DNA of 64,000 nucleotides. Source: JAHRVQ01 sp029941905. Its GTDB lineage: Bacteria; Pseudomonadota; Gammaproteobacteria; Pseudomonadales; Azotimanducaceae. Within the stretch, counting starts at the first letter, position 1. Every line of letters begins with the position of its first letter. The stretch covers positions 7,419 to 71,418 of the forward strand of contig JAPYTQ010000028.1 of NCBI GenBank assembly GCA_029941905.1. The letters run 5' to 3'. Below, piece by piece: positions 35,962 through 46,009 of the stretch. Under the pieces are notes generated by a model that saw only the letters and a list, made by a program, of their open reading frames with translations, was not told where the DNA came from and ran no database searches. Made by a program: the position numbers and the translations under genes.

Positions 35962-38900
35962 ATGGATGCTATGCAAACGATTTCAACGCGCAGCTATAAA
36001 AACATCAGGGAGACGATCCGGCGTTACCATCGTCGCGATGAATCTCTGGTTATCAATGAACTGATGCCGCAAGCGGAGCTCCCGCCGGGTTGCTATGAGA
36101 GAACCCGGCGGCGAGCCCATGACCTGGTCACTTCGATTCGAGCCAGTCAGAAAGGAAAAGGGGGTGTCGATGCCCTGCTAAAAGAGTTCTCTTTGTCCAC
36201 AGCCGAGGGAGTGGTTCTGATGTGCCTGGCCGAGGCATTGTTACGGGTGCCGGACCCACTGACCGCAGACCGATTGATCAGGGACAAGTTGAGCGGCGCA
36301 GATTGGTCGTCTCACCTGGGCCAAAGTGATTCATTGTTCGTCAACGCCTCAGCCTGGGGACTGCTGCTCACTGGCAAGATAGTCAACTTTGGTGACGAGG
36401 TTGAAACAAATGTCCAATTTAGCCTGTTGAAGCAAACGACAGCACGGCTGGGTGAACCGGTGATTCGGGCATCTGTTCGTTATGCCATGCAGATCATGGG
36501 CACCCAGTTCGTCATGGGTAAGACCATCGGGGCTGCTATCGAACGGGCTCAGGAGCTGGAACAGCAGGGCTATCGGTACTCCTACGATATGCTGGGTGAA
36601 GGTGCGCGCTCGATGACGGACGCTGATCGATATTTTCATTCCTATCTGGACGCTATTGAAAACATAGGCCGGTCAGCCCCGGGCTCTGGTCCGATTGAAA
36701 ACTCCGGGCTATCGGTGAAACTATCGGCGATCCATCCACGTTACACAATCTCACAGCACCAGCGGGTGATGGATGAGCTGGTACCCAGGTTAAAAACCCT
36801 TGTACTGGCGGCTAAACAGCAGGATATTGGCATTACCGTCGATGCAGAAGAAGCTGATCGCCTGGATCTTTCACTGGACGTGATTGAGGCCGTCTTCTCC
36901 GACAGCGATCTCGATGGCTGGGAGGGATTTGGGATCGCGATACAGGGCTACCTGAAATGTGCGCCCCATGTTATTGAGTGGTGCAGGCAGATTGGAGAAA
37001 ATGTCGGGCGAAAAATGATGGTGCGTCTGGTTAAGGGCGCGTACTGGGATTCTGAAATCAAGTGGAGTCAAACCGATGGACTCGATGATTACCCGGTATT
37101 TACTCGCAAATCATCGACAGATCTTTGTTACCAGGCTTGCGTAAAGCTGCTCTTACAAAGCCGTGACACTATCTATCCTCAGTTTGCCACCCACAATGCT
37201 TACACCGTTGCCATGATCCTTGAGTTGGATCACCTGAGTTCAGGGACCAACGGAACGGGATATGAGTTTCAACGCTTACACGGCATGGGAGAAAGCCTGT
37301 ACGACAAGATCATGCCCGCCAAGAATGTGAACTGTCGAATCTATGCACCGGTGGGTGAACACGCAGACCTGCTCGCTTACCTGGTTCGTCGACTATTGGA
37401 AAATGGCGCGAACTCTTCTTTTGTTAACAATATTCTCGACGATTCTGTTCCCATCGAACAACTGCTGGAGAACCCCCATGACATTGTTTCAAGCCTGGCC
37501 CACAAGCATAACCCGCGGATTCCGTTGCCCCGTGATCTTTACGATACTGATGATTTGTCTCGACGGCTCAATTCCCGCGGCCTGGATCTGAGCGATTCCG
37601 GTGCGACCAGGACTCTGTTGGGCGCCATTGACAGCTGGTGGGACAGGTCCCGGCCAACATTACCAGCCCCCGAAGCTGCGGGTAGTAAAACTGGACAGGT
37701 GCCCGTATACAACCCGGCCCGCAGTGATGAAGTTGTCGGTTATGTTGAATACGATACCCCGGATTCGATGGATAGAAAATTGGCACTGGTATCCAATGCG
37801 CTGGTTTCCTGGTCTGAAAAGCCCGTTGAGTCGCGGGCGCGGTTGCTCAAGAATTTAGCAGATGCACTCGAAGCAGATCGGGCGACACTGATTGGTCTAT
37901 GCGTCAAGGAAGCTGGCAAGACCATTGCGGACAGTATTTCAGAAGTGCGCGAAGCAGTGGACTTCTGCCGGTACTACGCAGATGAGGCCGAGAAGCTTGG
38001 CCCGGTGATCCCGCGCGGAGTATGGCTCTGTATCAGCCCATGGAATTTTCCTCTGGCGATCTTCCTTGGTCAGGTGACATCCGCCCTGGTCACCGGCAAT
38101 GCCGTTATTGCCAAACCAGCAGAGCAAACCAGCCTGATTGCATTACATGTGATCGGGTTGATGGTTCAATGCGGTTTTCCTCAAGATGTTATTCAACTTG
38201 TTATTTCGCCCGGTAAACCTGCGGGGGAAAAACTGGTCCCGGACAGTCGCATTAAGGGGGTTCTGTTTACTGGATCAACCCGGATTGGGCACTGGCTGAA
38301 TCGAGCCCTGGCAGCGAGAGACGAGGTGGATATTCCCCTGGTCGCCGAAACAGGCGGTCAGAATGCCATGATTGTTGATTCTACGGCACTGCCAGAGCAG
38401 GTCATCGATGATGTTGTGATATCAGGCTTCATGAGTGCCGGGCAACGATGTTCGGCCCTGCGTGTGCTGTTTTTGCAAGCGGATATTGCAGATAAAATAA
38501 TCAACATGCTGGTGGGTGCCATGACAGAGTTAAGCATGGGTGATCCCGGTGTACTCAGTACTGATATTGGCCCGGTGATTGATACCAATGCATTCAACAG
38601 GTTGCTGAATCATCGCAGATACCTTGCTGACTGTACGGATCGAGCAACCCTGTTGTGTGAATGTGTGTTACCGGAAAACCCCGGTGCCGGGCATTTCTTC
38701 GCGCCCTGTCTGTATGAAATTAGCGATCTTTCAATATTGAAAGAAGAGGTGTTTGGCCCCGTTGTCCATATCATCAGGTATGCCGCGGACGAGCTGGATA
38801 GTGTAATCGATCAGGTGAACGGCATTGGTTATGGTCTGACCCTGGGGGTACACAGTCGAATCCAGACTACGACTTCGAAAATTGCCCGTCGCGCCAGGGT

Positions 38901-39801
38901 TGGCAATGTCTACGTCAATCGAAACATGATTGGCGCAGTCGTAGGGGTGCAGCCGTTTGGTGGTCAGGGCTTGTCCGGCACAGGACCGAAGGCAGGTGGG
39001 CCCCATTACCTGCCGCGACTGGTGAACCCGCTGATTAACGATCAGCCCATGGCAGACAGACAAGCCAGGGTCGGTGCAGGGGATGTCGGAAGCATCCCCG
39101 GAAACACTGCCGGTAGCCAGACCGCGCAAGCATACCGGTCGCTGGTTAGAACCAGCATTGCACAGAGAACCTGGTTCAACACTGCCTTCAGCGAGAGGGT
39201 AGCCACGCTGCGGGAAATTGCCTCAGACCTGCCGGACGATATTGATCTACTGCCGAAAAGCATCGACGAACTATTTTCCCGGGCGGATAAATACCTGAAG
39301 CAACCCCTGGCGCTTTCAGGGCCAACAGGCGAGAGTAATCAGTTACTGCTGGAAGGTCGCGGTTTGATTGCCGTGCTGGTTGACAGTGACACCAGCCGGG
39401 GAACACTAATTCATCAGGTTCTCGCGCTCTTGTTAGCTGGTAATGGCGCCGTACTTATATTGCAGAATGGGTTGAAGCTGGATTCGATTGTCGGTTTGTT
39501 CAGCAAGAAGGTGTTGGCCGATGAGCTGGTTACGGTGGCAACCATGGAGTCGCTAACGAGCATCCTGAATGATCCTGATTTGAATGGTGTGATTGTCGGT
39601 TCATTTTCCCATATGATTAAGCCGGTGCAGAAAGTTCTTGCAGATCGGCAGGGTGCCATCATTCCACTTTTGTTATGGCAGGATGGCGATGCTGATAGCG
39701 AGTCAATGTTGTTGCGATTGTGCGTCGAAAAGACCGTCACAGTCGATACAACGGCGGCGGGTGGGAATGCCTCGTTAATGACAGCGGCTGAGGACCCTTA
39801 G
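35962..39801 (+). CDS. putA: Bifunctional proline dehydrogenase / glutamate semialdehyde dehydrogenase PutA
   Basis: The 1,279-residue protein oxidises proline to glutamate. The proline dehydrogenase barrel (about 180-490) shows LSVKLSAIHPRY, VRLVKGAYWDSE and FATHNAYTVA. The aldehyde dehydrogenase domain (about 560-1025) has the catalytic Cys in SAGQRCSALRVLF (about 830), the Glu in VAETGGQNAMIVD and EEVFGPVVHI. A C-terminal ALDH-like oligomerisation domain follows. The N-terminus lacks the ribbon-helix-helix DNA-binding domain of autoregulatory PutA, so this is a non-repressor, large (type B-like) PutA. Confidence 0.95.
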   Translation: MDAMQTISTRSYKNIRETIRRYHRRDESLVINELMPQAELPPGCYERTRRRAHDLVTSIRASQKGKGGVDALLKEFSLSTAEGVVLMCLAEALLRVPDPLTADRLIRDKLSGADWSSHLGQSDSLFVNASAWGLLLTGKIVNFGDEVETNVQFSLLKQTTARLGEPVIRASVRYAMQIMGTQFVMGKTIGAAIERAQELEQQGYRYSYDMLGEGARSMTDADRYFHSYLDAIENIGRSAPGSGPIENSGLSVKLSAIHPRYTISQHQRVMDELVPRLKTLVLAAKQQDIGITVDAEEADRLDLSLDVIEAVFSDSDLDGWEGFGIAIQGYLKCAPHVIEWCRQIGENVGRKMMVRLVKGAYWDSEIKWSQTDGLDDYPVFTRKSSTDLCYQACVKLLLQSRDTIYPQFATHNAYTVAMILELDHLSSGTNGTGYEFQRLHGMGESLYDKIMPAKNVNCRIYAPVGEHADLLAYLVRRLLENGANSSFVNNILDDSVPIEQLLENPHDIVSSLAHKHNPRIPLPRDLYDTDDLSRRLNSRGLDLSDSGATRTLLGAIDSWWDRSRPTLPAPEAAGSKTGQVPVYNPARSDEVVGYVEYDTPDSMDRKLALVSNALVSWSEKPVESRARLLKNLADALEADRATLIGLCVKEAGKTIADSISEVREAVDFCRYYADEAEKLGPVIPRGVWLCISPWNFPLAIFLGQVTSALVTGNAVIAKPAEQTSLIALHVIGLMVQCGFPQDVIQLVISPGKPAGEKLVPDSRIKGVLFTGSTRIGHWLNRALAARDEVDIPLVAETGGQNAMIVDSTALPEQVIDDVVISGFMSAGQRCSALRVLFLQADIADKIINMLVGAMTELSMGDPGVLSTDIGPVIDTNAFNRLLNHRRYLADCTDRATLLCECVLPENPGAGHFFAPCLYEISDLSILKEEVFGPVVHIIRYAADELDSVIDQVNGIGYGLTLGVHSRIQTTTSKIARRARVGNVYVNRNMIGAVVGVQPFGGQGLSGTGPKAGGPHYLPRLVNPLINDQPMADRQARVGAGDVGSIPGNTAGSQTAQAYRSLVRTSIAQRTWFNTAFSERVATLREIASDLPDDIDLLPKSIDELFSRADKYLKQPLALSGPTGESNQLLLEGRGLIAVLVDSDTSRGTLIHQVLALLLAGNGAVLILQNGLKLDSIVGLFSKKVLADELVTVATMESLTSILNDPDLNGVIVGSFSHMIKPVQKVLADRQGAIIPLLLWQDGDADSESMLLRLCVEKTVTVDTTAAGGNASLMTAAEDP

Positions 39802-39897
39802 CCGGGAGAATTCAAAAAAGCCAGGTCTTGCGGTAGATTAAATCGACAGTGACACCATGGATTTGTTAGTTTGGTTGCAGAATTTGTGGAGTTAAGT

Positions 39898-41838
39898 ATG
39901 TCGCGACTGGTTAGTATGTTATTGGTTCCGTTCTTTGTTCTTGTTTTGACGATAGCGGGCTGTTCAAAAAAACCCATTGGGGAGATCCCATCTGGTACCG
40001 TGACAGACTGGCCTGCCTATGGGGCGACACCAGGGGGAACTCACTTTTCCCGGGCTGACCAGATTACGCCGCAGAACGTCGCTCATCTCGAAATCGCCTG
40101 GGAGCACAGGTCTGGGGACATTCGTCAGGCAGAAATTTCGGAAGAAAGATTCATTACCCAGAGTTCTCTGCAAGTCACGCCTATTGTGGTAGACGATCGA
40201 ATGTACTACTGCTCGCCCTTCAATAAGGTATTTGGTCTTAATGCTGAAACCGGTGAAGAACTCTGGGCTTTTGATCCCGAAGTAGATCGTTACGCAGATA
40301 TTCTGCCGAACTGTCGCGGTGTCAGTAGTTGGAAATCAGGTGAGAAAGGCTTCTGTGAACATCGAATCCTGGTCGGCACCCTCGATGCCAGACTGATTGC
40401 ATTGGATGCAGAAACCGGCAAGCGATGCACGGGCTTTGGTGAGGGTGGTGAAGTTGATGTGAGCCATGGATTGTCCGAGCACGCGCCGAGGGAGTACTCG
40501 ATTACCTCACCACCGGCGATCCTGGGAGACAGGGTGATCACAGGTGCGATGGTACTGGACAATACCAGGGTAGGGGTGCCAAGTGGCGTTGTCAGATCCT
40601 ACGATATCAGAACAGGAGAGTTTCTCTGGGCGTGGAATCCGGTAAAGCCAGGCGGCGAAGAACGTAACGCCGATGAAACCTACTTAAGCGGCACTACCAA
40701 TGTCTGGTCGATCATCAGCGTAGACGCTGAAAGAGATATGGTCTATGTACCGACAGGCAACACCTCACCAGACTACTATGGCGGACACCGGGGTGACCTC
40801 GATTACTACTCGAGCTCGGTCGTCGCACTTCACGGCGATACCGGGGAAGTCGCGTGGCACTACCAGATGGTGCATCACGATGTCTGGGACTATGACACAC
40901 CGGCACAGCCAACACTGGTAGACATGGACGTTAATGGCAAAACGGTTCCGGCAATTGTACAGGTTACCAAGATGGGTATGACCTTTGCCTTGCATCGTGA
41001 TACCGGACAACCGCTCTGGCCGGTTGAAGAAAGGGCAGTGCCACAAACGGGGGTAGCCGATGAACCACTTGCGCCGACGCAGCCATTTCCGACGCATATA
41101 CCGCATCTTATTAACCCGCCGCTAACCAAAGAAGATGCCTGGGGCATGGTCATCTGGGATAAAAATAAGTGCGCCGACAAAATCAGCGAGTGGCAAAATG
41201 AAGGCTGGTACACACCGCCATCCCTGAGAGGTTCCGTCAATTATCCGAGTAATGGCGGGGGTAATAATTGGGGCTCACCAGCCATAAACCCGACTTCACG
41301 GATTATGGTGGTGTACACCAATCGGGTTCCCGGGCAGACGCGTCTGATACCCCGTGAAGAATGCGGTCAGTTTGGGCAGTTGCAGCAGGGAACGCCTTAT
41401 TGTGTTGAGACCGGATTCCTGATGTCGCCGCTGGGTGTACCTTGTACTGAGCCTCCCTGGGGAACACTTGATGCAATTGATCTGCAGGCGGGCAAATTAC
41501 TCTGGAGTGTGCCCATGGGTACCACGCGTCATATGGCGCCTTTTCCTTTTTGGTGGATAAATGGCCTGCCAGGGTTTGCTGCCCCCATGATGACAGCAAC
41601 AGGTCTGGTATTCTCCGGAATATCCAATGACCACGCGTTCAGGGCTTTTGACCTGAAGTCGGGTGAGGGATTGTGGAAAGCTGAGCTACCGACTGCGGCG
41701 AACGCACAACCACTGTCATATCAGGTGAGTGCATCGGGCAGGCAGTTTGTCGTTGTTGCAGCGGGTGGGCACTGGTCCGGAGGTAGTCCGCCAGGAGACC
41801 ACATAATTGCTTTTGCCTTGCCGGAAAAACCGAACTAG
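39898..41838 (+). CDS. PQQ-dependent dehydrogenase, predicted lipoprotein
   Basis: The 646-residue quinoprotein begins with a lipoprotein signal (LVLTIAGC, Cys22). A beta-propeller follows with DWPAYGATPGGTHFSRADQITPQNV, LNAETGEELWAFDPE, WHYQMVHHDVWDYDTPAQP and several tryptophan-docking repeats. The pattern resembles membrane glucose dehydrogenase without its N-terminal transmembrane domain. It would oxidise an alcohol or sugar in the periplasm. No pqq biosynthesis genes are in the window. ATG 39898 was chosen because it opens the signal peptide. Confidence 0.9.
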   Translation: MSRLVSMLLVPFFVLVLTIAGCSKKPIGEIPSGTVTDWPAYGATPGGTHFSRADQITPQNVAHLEIAWEHRSGDIRQAEISEERFITQSSLQVTPIVVDDRMYYCSPFNKVFGLNAETGEELWAFDPEVDRYADILPNCRGVSSWKSGEKGFCEHRILVGTLDARLIALDAETGKRCTGFGEGGEVDVSHGLSEHAPREYSITSPPAILGDRVITGAMVLDNTRVGVPSGVVRSYDIRTGEFLWAWNPVKPGGEERNADETYLSGTTNVWSIISVDAERDMVYVPTGNTSPDYYGGHRGDLDYYSSSVVALHGDTGEVAWHYQMVHHDVWDYDTPAQPTLVDMDVNGKTVPAIVQVTKMGMTFALHRDTGQPLWPVEERAVPQTGVADEPLAPTQPFPTHIPHLINPPLTKEDAWGMVIWDKNKCADKISEWQNEGWYTPPSLRGSVNYPSNGGGNNWGSPAINPTSRIMVVYTNRVPGQTRLIPREECGQFGQLQQGTPYCVETGFLMSPLGVPCTEPPWGTLDAIDLQAGKLLWSVPMGTTRHMAPFPFWWINGLPGFAAPMMTATGLVFSGISNDHAFRAFDLKSGEGLWKAELPTAANAQPLSYQVSASGRQFVVVAAGGHWSGGSPPGDHIIAFALPEKPN

Positions 41839-41871
41839 GACTAATCAGCCAACCAATCATCGAGGTCTCAT

Positions 41872-42825
41872 ATGTCTAACGTCAATACCGTACTGGGTCC
41901 AATAGAAACAGACGAGTTAGGATTCACCCTGATGCACGAGCATGTCATGGTCAGTGCCAGTGGCCTGTATGAGAGCTATCCGGATTTGCTCGGCCAGGAG
42001 CGGGAAGAAAGAGCGATTCAAACCCTCAAGAATGCGAAGGCTGAAGGCATCGACACCATTGTAGATGCCACGACATTTGACCTGGGTCGTAATACCGAGT
42101 TGCTGGTTAAAGCGTCCCGGGAATCAGGCGTCAATATCATTAACGTGACCGGCTGGTGGCTGGACGTACCCCGATTTATTCATGGTGTCTCAGCTAACCA
42201 GATGGCGCGGGAATTTATCAAGGATGTTGAGGAGGGGTTTCGTGGTACTGATATTAAAGCAGGACTATTAAAATGCGCGGCAGACTTTGAAGGGGTCACC
42301 GAACAACTTGAAGTCATGGCCAGAGGTGTTGCCCGTGCACATAATGCAACCGGCTTGCCTATCATGGTTCACTCGTACCCGACAGGCCATGTTGCGCGTC
42401 AACAGATAAAAATATTCAAGGAGGAAGGTGTTGACCTGACTCGGGTAAAGATCGATCACTCCAATGACACCACAGATATCGAATACCTGAAGTGGATACT
42501 GGATCAGGGCTGCTATCTTGGCCTGGACCGGTATCCGGGCCGCTACGTCAGTCCTCATATGCGAACAGTGACACTAAAAAACCTGATTGATGCCGGGTTC
42601 GCTGATCGACTCTGCCCGTCCCATGATTGTATTTGCCTCGCGGTTCTGAAGGAGAACCCGGACGGCACCATGCCCATGGAGCATGAGTTCGCCCGCCACA
42701 ATGAAGATCAGTACCTGTACATTAAGCGCCAGGTCATCCCGGAACTGTTGGAAATGGGTATTGACGAAGCGACCGTCAGATCTCTTTTTGTGGATAATCC
42801 CCGGCGATTTTTTTCCGGAGAATGA
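41872..42825 (+). CDS. Phosphotriesterase family metal-dependent hydrolase
   Basis: The 317-residue amidohydrolase-fold protein has the first metal pair in TLMHEHVMV, the bridging lysine in AGLLKCAAD (Lys134, normally carbamylated), metal His in MVHSYPTG and KIDHSND, and the catalytic Asp in CPSHDCIC. The family includes lactonases, phosphotriesterases and N-acyl hydrolases. Substrate is not evident. It lies 33 bp after the PQQ dehydrogenase and probably shares its transcript, so a lactone made by that dehydrogenase is a reasonable guess. Confidence 0.88.
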   Translation: MSNVNTVLGPIETDELGFTLMHEHVMVSASGLYESYPDLLGQEREERAIQTLKNAKAEGIDTIVDATTFDLGRNTELLVKASRESGVNIINVTGWWLDVPRFIHGVSANQMAREFIKDVEEGFRGTDIKAGLLKCAADFEGVTEQLEVMARGVARAHNATGLPIMVHSYPTGHVARQQIKIFKEEGVDLTRVKIDHSNDTTDIEYLKWILDQGCYLGLDRYPGRYVSPHMRTVTLKNLIDAGFADRLCPSHDCICLAVLKENPDGTMPMEHEFARHNEDQYLYIKRQVIPELLEMGIDEATVRSLFVDNPRRFFSGE

Positions 42826-42860
42826 GCATCAGAAATTGTCAGTGACCGTGCACAGGATCA

Positions 42861-43964
42861 CTAACTGATAAGGTGTGAATCCGCGTCCAGACCCAGGTAA
42901 TGCTTCCCGACGAGGCTGTAGATTTCCGGCCGGGCTTGCAGATGCTGGGAAATGACGTGCATGTCCTGGAATCGTTTTTGAATATCCTGGCCTTTAAAGA
43001 TGCTGTCGGTGCTACACAGATCATAAGTGATGTCAGTGACTTCTTTCGCCTGACGAATGACGTGTGTTGCCGCCAGTCTCAAGGCAACCTTATCGTCAAA
43101 TTTGCAATGTCCCAATTCACTCACTGACCCCCAGACCTTATCGACGGTATTGTGCAGGTATGCCTCGGCACTTTGCCAAAGCGCTTCCGCTTTCGCCACC
43201 TGGTCTTGCGTTATCCAATCCTGATTCATTGCCTGTTTGTCAAAGCGTTTGATCTTCTTCCGCAGGCGTTCTTCCGTAAAGTCGAGTGCCGCACGGGAAA
43301 CCCCCAGGGCCACGGCGGCGAATCCACCAGCGAACAACAGGTTCATTGGAATCTGGTAAAGGGGTGGATCTTGTGGGCGAACTTCTATGGCAATCGCATG
43401 GCTTTGTAGAATCGGGAGACTCTCAACGGAGAATTGGTAACTCCCGGTGGCTCTTAGCCCGCTGACATCCCAGTTGTTTTCAATCACGGCTAAATGTTTG
43501 GGAAACAGGTACCAGAAAAAAGCCCGGGTCTTGCCGTCTTCCTTGACTGGCGCCATTCCCAACAGCCAGTCGGCATGGTTGATGCCACTGCTGAATGTCC
43601 ATGTCCCCGTGAGGAGGTAACCATCTTTGGTTTTTTGGGACTCACTTTTCACCGGTGGTCCATTGGCAAGTGTCACACCCGGGGAGTGCCAGATCTCTTT
43701 TGCTGTGTCCTCAGGAACAAGCCGGGCCAGACTGGCGAGCACCGAGCCCTGATTCACGCACCAGCCAGTGGAACCATCAGCTCTGGCAACTGACTGTACA
43801 AAACGAATATACCCGGGATAGTCCATTTGTTGACCACTCAGGGCTTCGGGCAACAGCCGGGTAAAGTAGTTTTCCTGTTTTAGTTTTGTAACCAGTGGTT
43901 CCGGGAGGGCAGTGGCGTCACCAGACGTTAGCGCTGTATCAGCAATCTCGTTCAGTAGTTCCAA
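42861..43964 (-). CDS. Acyl-CoA dehydrogenase-fold flavin monooxygenase (HsaA/HpaB-like)
   Basis: The 367-residue protein has the ACAD layout but the family traits of group D flavin monooxygenases: ARADGSTGWCVNQGS near residue 60, GTWTFSSGINHADWLLGMA, and NNWDVSGLRATGSYQFSVE before the C-terminal helical domain. Similar proteins use reduced flavin from a separate reductase to hydroxylate aromatic or steroid rings. No reductase is adjacent; the FMN reductase at 24.4 kb could serve. It is convergent with the phosphotriesterase gene. Confidence 0.8.
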   Translation of the reverse strand: MELLNEIADTALTSGDATALPEPLVTKLKQENYFTRLLPEALSGQQMDYPGYIRFVQSVARADGSTGWCVNQGSVLASLARLVPEDTAKEIWHSPGVTLANGPPVKSESQKTKDGYLLTGTWTFSSGINHADWLLGMAPVKEDGKTRAFFWYLFPKHLAVIENNWDVSGLRATGSYQFSVESLPILQSHAIAIEVRPQDPPLYQIPMNLLFAGGFAAVALGVSRAALDFTEERLRKKIKRFDKQAMNQDWITQDQVAKAEALWQSAEAYLHNTVDKVWGSVSELGHCKFDDKVALRLAATHVIRQAKEVTDITYDLCSTDSIFKGQDIQKRFQDMHVISQHLQARPEIYSLVGKHYLGLDADSHLIS

Positions 43965-44230
43965 GGTTACTCCTGGTATCTTGATAAAAGCGATTCATTG
44001 TCAGCCATCGTATTCAAATTCTCGATACTGCAATCTAGCATTTTGACGCGACAAACAAAACGGAATCCGTTCAGCCTGCAGCTGTTGTGATAGTCTGCGC
44101 AACTGTGACCAGGCTTTGATATACCTCAACGCTGCGCCTTCAAGACAGTGTTAAAATGGCAACGATTTGTATAAAGGCATATTGAAGCAAAACTGGCAAT
44201 CGACAGTAACAATAGTTAACGGAGAGAAAT

Positions 44231-46009
44231 ATGTCCGAGGTAATTAAGATCGCGAACTGTAGCGGATTTTATGGAGATAAGTTGTCCGCCGCAAAAAGCA
44301 TGGTCGATGGGGGCCCCATTGATGTGTTAACCGGTGACTATCTCGCCGAATTGACCATGACGATTTTGTACAACCAGAAACAACAGCGTAAAACCGGTGG
44401 CTATGTCGGGACATTCCTTAAGCAGGTGAAGGAGGTTCTGGTCGATTGTATGGAAAAGAACATCAAGATTGTCACCAATGCGGGGGGCTTGAATCCATCG
44501 GGTATGGCCAGCGCGATTAAGGAAATAGCCGCAGAAATGGGCGTCGATGCCAGGGTTGCTTATATCGATGGCGATGATTTATTGCCGAGAATCGACGAAC
44601 TACAAGGTGAGGGCGAAACCTTTACCAATATGGATACCGGCGTTCCTCTGCAAGATACAGAGAATCCAACTGTTACCGCCAACGCCTATCTGGGGGCCTG
44701 GGGAATCAAGGAAGCCCTGGACCAGGGTGCAGATATCGTGGTCTGCCCCAGAGTAACTGATGCAGCCGTGGTCATTGGTCCTGCAGCCTGGAAATTTAAC
44801 TGGCAACGCTCAGACTATGATGCACTCGCGGGTGCTTTGGCAGCCGGTCATATTATTGAGTGTGGCGCCCAGGCGACCGGCGGCAACTATTCGTTCTTTC
44901 AGGAGGTCCCAAGCTTTCACAATATGGGATACCCCATTGCCGAGATCGAACAGGATGGCAGTTTTACGATTACAAAACATCCGAACACAGGAGGATTGGT
45001 CTCTGTTGGCACGGTAAAAGCACAGCTTCTGTACGAGATATCATCACCGGCTTATCTGAACCCGGATGTTATCGGCCATTTCGATACGCTAGCCATCGAG
45101 CAAAGCGGAGATGACAGGGTCTACGTCAGCGGTTGTCGCGGTTCCTCTCCACCGGATACCCATAAAGTCTGTATCAATACCGTGGGCGGTTATCGCAACG
45201 GCATGGATGTGATTCTGACGGGCCTTGATATTGAAGAAAAGGCCGAACTGTTCACAGACACGCTGTTCCGGTCTGTCGGCGGACGAGAGCAGTTTGATGC
45301 AGTCGATATCCAGTTGGTTCGTAGTGACAAGCAAGACCCAAAAACTAACGAGGAGGCTTATGCGACACTGCGAATTAATGTCAAGTCTCACAACCAGGCG
45401 CTGGTTGGACGTTTGTTTTCAGCCAAGATGATCGAACTGGCACTGGCAAATTATCCCGGCTTTTCATCCAAAGGGGGCCCTGGTGGTGGTGGCTCATTTA
45501 TCTCCTACTGGCCGGCCCTGGTAGATAGCAGGTTCATCACAGAAAAGGTTTATCTGGGTGGCAAGGAGACAGCGGTTGCGCCAACGAGCCAGTTAGGTTT
45601 GGAGCCGATTTATTATCAGCAAACACCGGTAAAAATTCCTGATGTGCCACGTGGCGAGACTGTGAAAATACCATTTGGCAGGCTCTTCGGTACACGCTCT
45701 GGCGACAAGGGCGGCTGTGCGAATTTAGGTGTCTGGGCAAAGGATGCTGCATCCTACGGTTTTCTGCATCAGTTTCTGACAGTCGATAAGTTCAAGGCGT
45801 TATTGGCAGATACGGCGGAGTTTGAGATTGACCGTTATGATCTGCCAAACCTGGACGCACTCAATTTTTACATCCACGGCATCCTCGGGGAAGGTGTTTC
45901 TTCTTCGGTCAGGATGGATGGCCAAGCCAAGACCATGGGGGAGTATCTGCGGGCAAAAATAATTGAGGTACCGACGGTGTTGGCAAAAGGCATACAGGAA
46001 AAAGCATGA
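44231..46009 (+). CDS. AtuA family (DUF1446) acyl-CoA-linked catabolic protein
   Basis: The 592-residue protein has the AtuA domain (about 1-450: IANCSGFYGDKLSAAKSMV, DYLAELTM, IVTNAGGLNPSGMA, ADIVVCPRVTDAAVVIGPA) and a C-terminal ferredoxin-like part (LFGTRSGDKGGCANLGVWA). AtuA is needed for citronellol/geraniol use in Pseudomonas, though its reaction is unsettled. GGAGAG precedes the ATG. The stop overlaps the start of an acyl-CoA dehydrogenase gene (ATGA), so it heads a catabolic operon with two ACADs and a GST. Confidence 0.87.
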   Translation: MSEVIKIANCSGFYGDKLSAAKSMVDGGPIDVLTGDYLAELTMTILYNQKQQRKTGGYVGTFLKQVKEVLVDCMEKNIKIVTNAGGLNPSGMASAIKEIAAEMGVDARVAYIDGDDLLPRIDELQGEGETFTNMDTGVPLQDTENPTVTANAYLGAWGIKEALDQGADIVVCPRVTDAAVVIGPAAWKFNWQRSDYDALAGALAAGHIIECGAQATGGNYSFFQEVPSFHNMGYPIAEIEQDGSFTITKHPNTGGLVSVGTVKAQLLYEISSPAYLNPDVIGHFDTLAIEQSGDDRVYVSGCRGSSPPDTHKVCINTVGGYRNGMDVILTGLDIEEKAELFTDTLFRSVGGREQFDAVDIQLVRSDKQDPKTNEEAYATLRINVKSHNQALVGRLFSAKMIELALANYPGFSSKGGPGGGGSFISYWPALVDSRFITEKVYLGGKETAVAPTSQLGLEPIYYQQTPVKIPDVPRGETVKIPFGRLFGTRSGDKGGCANLGVWAKDAASYGFLHQFLTVDKFKALLADTAEFEIDRYDLPNLDALNFYIHGILGEGVSSSVRMDGQAKTMGEYLRAKIIEVPTVLAKGIQEKA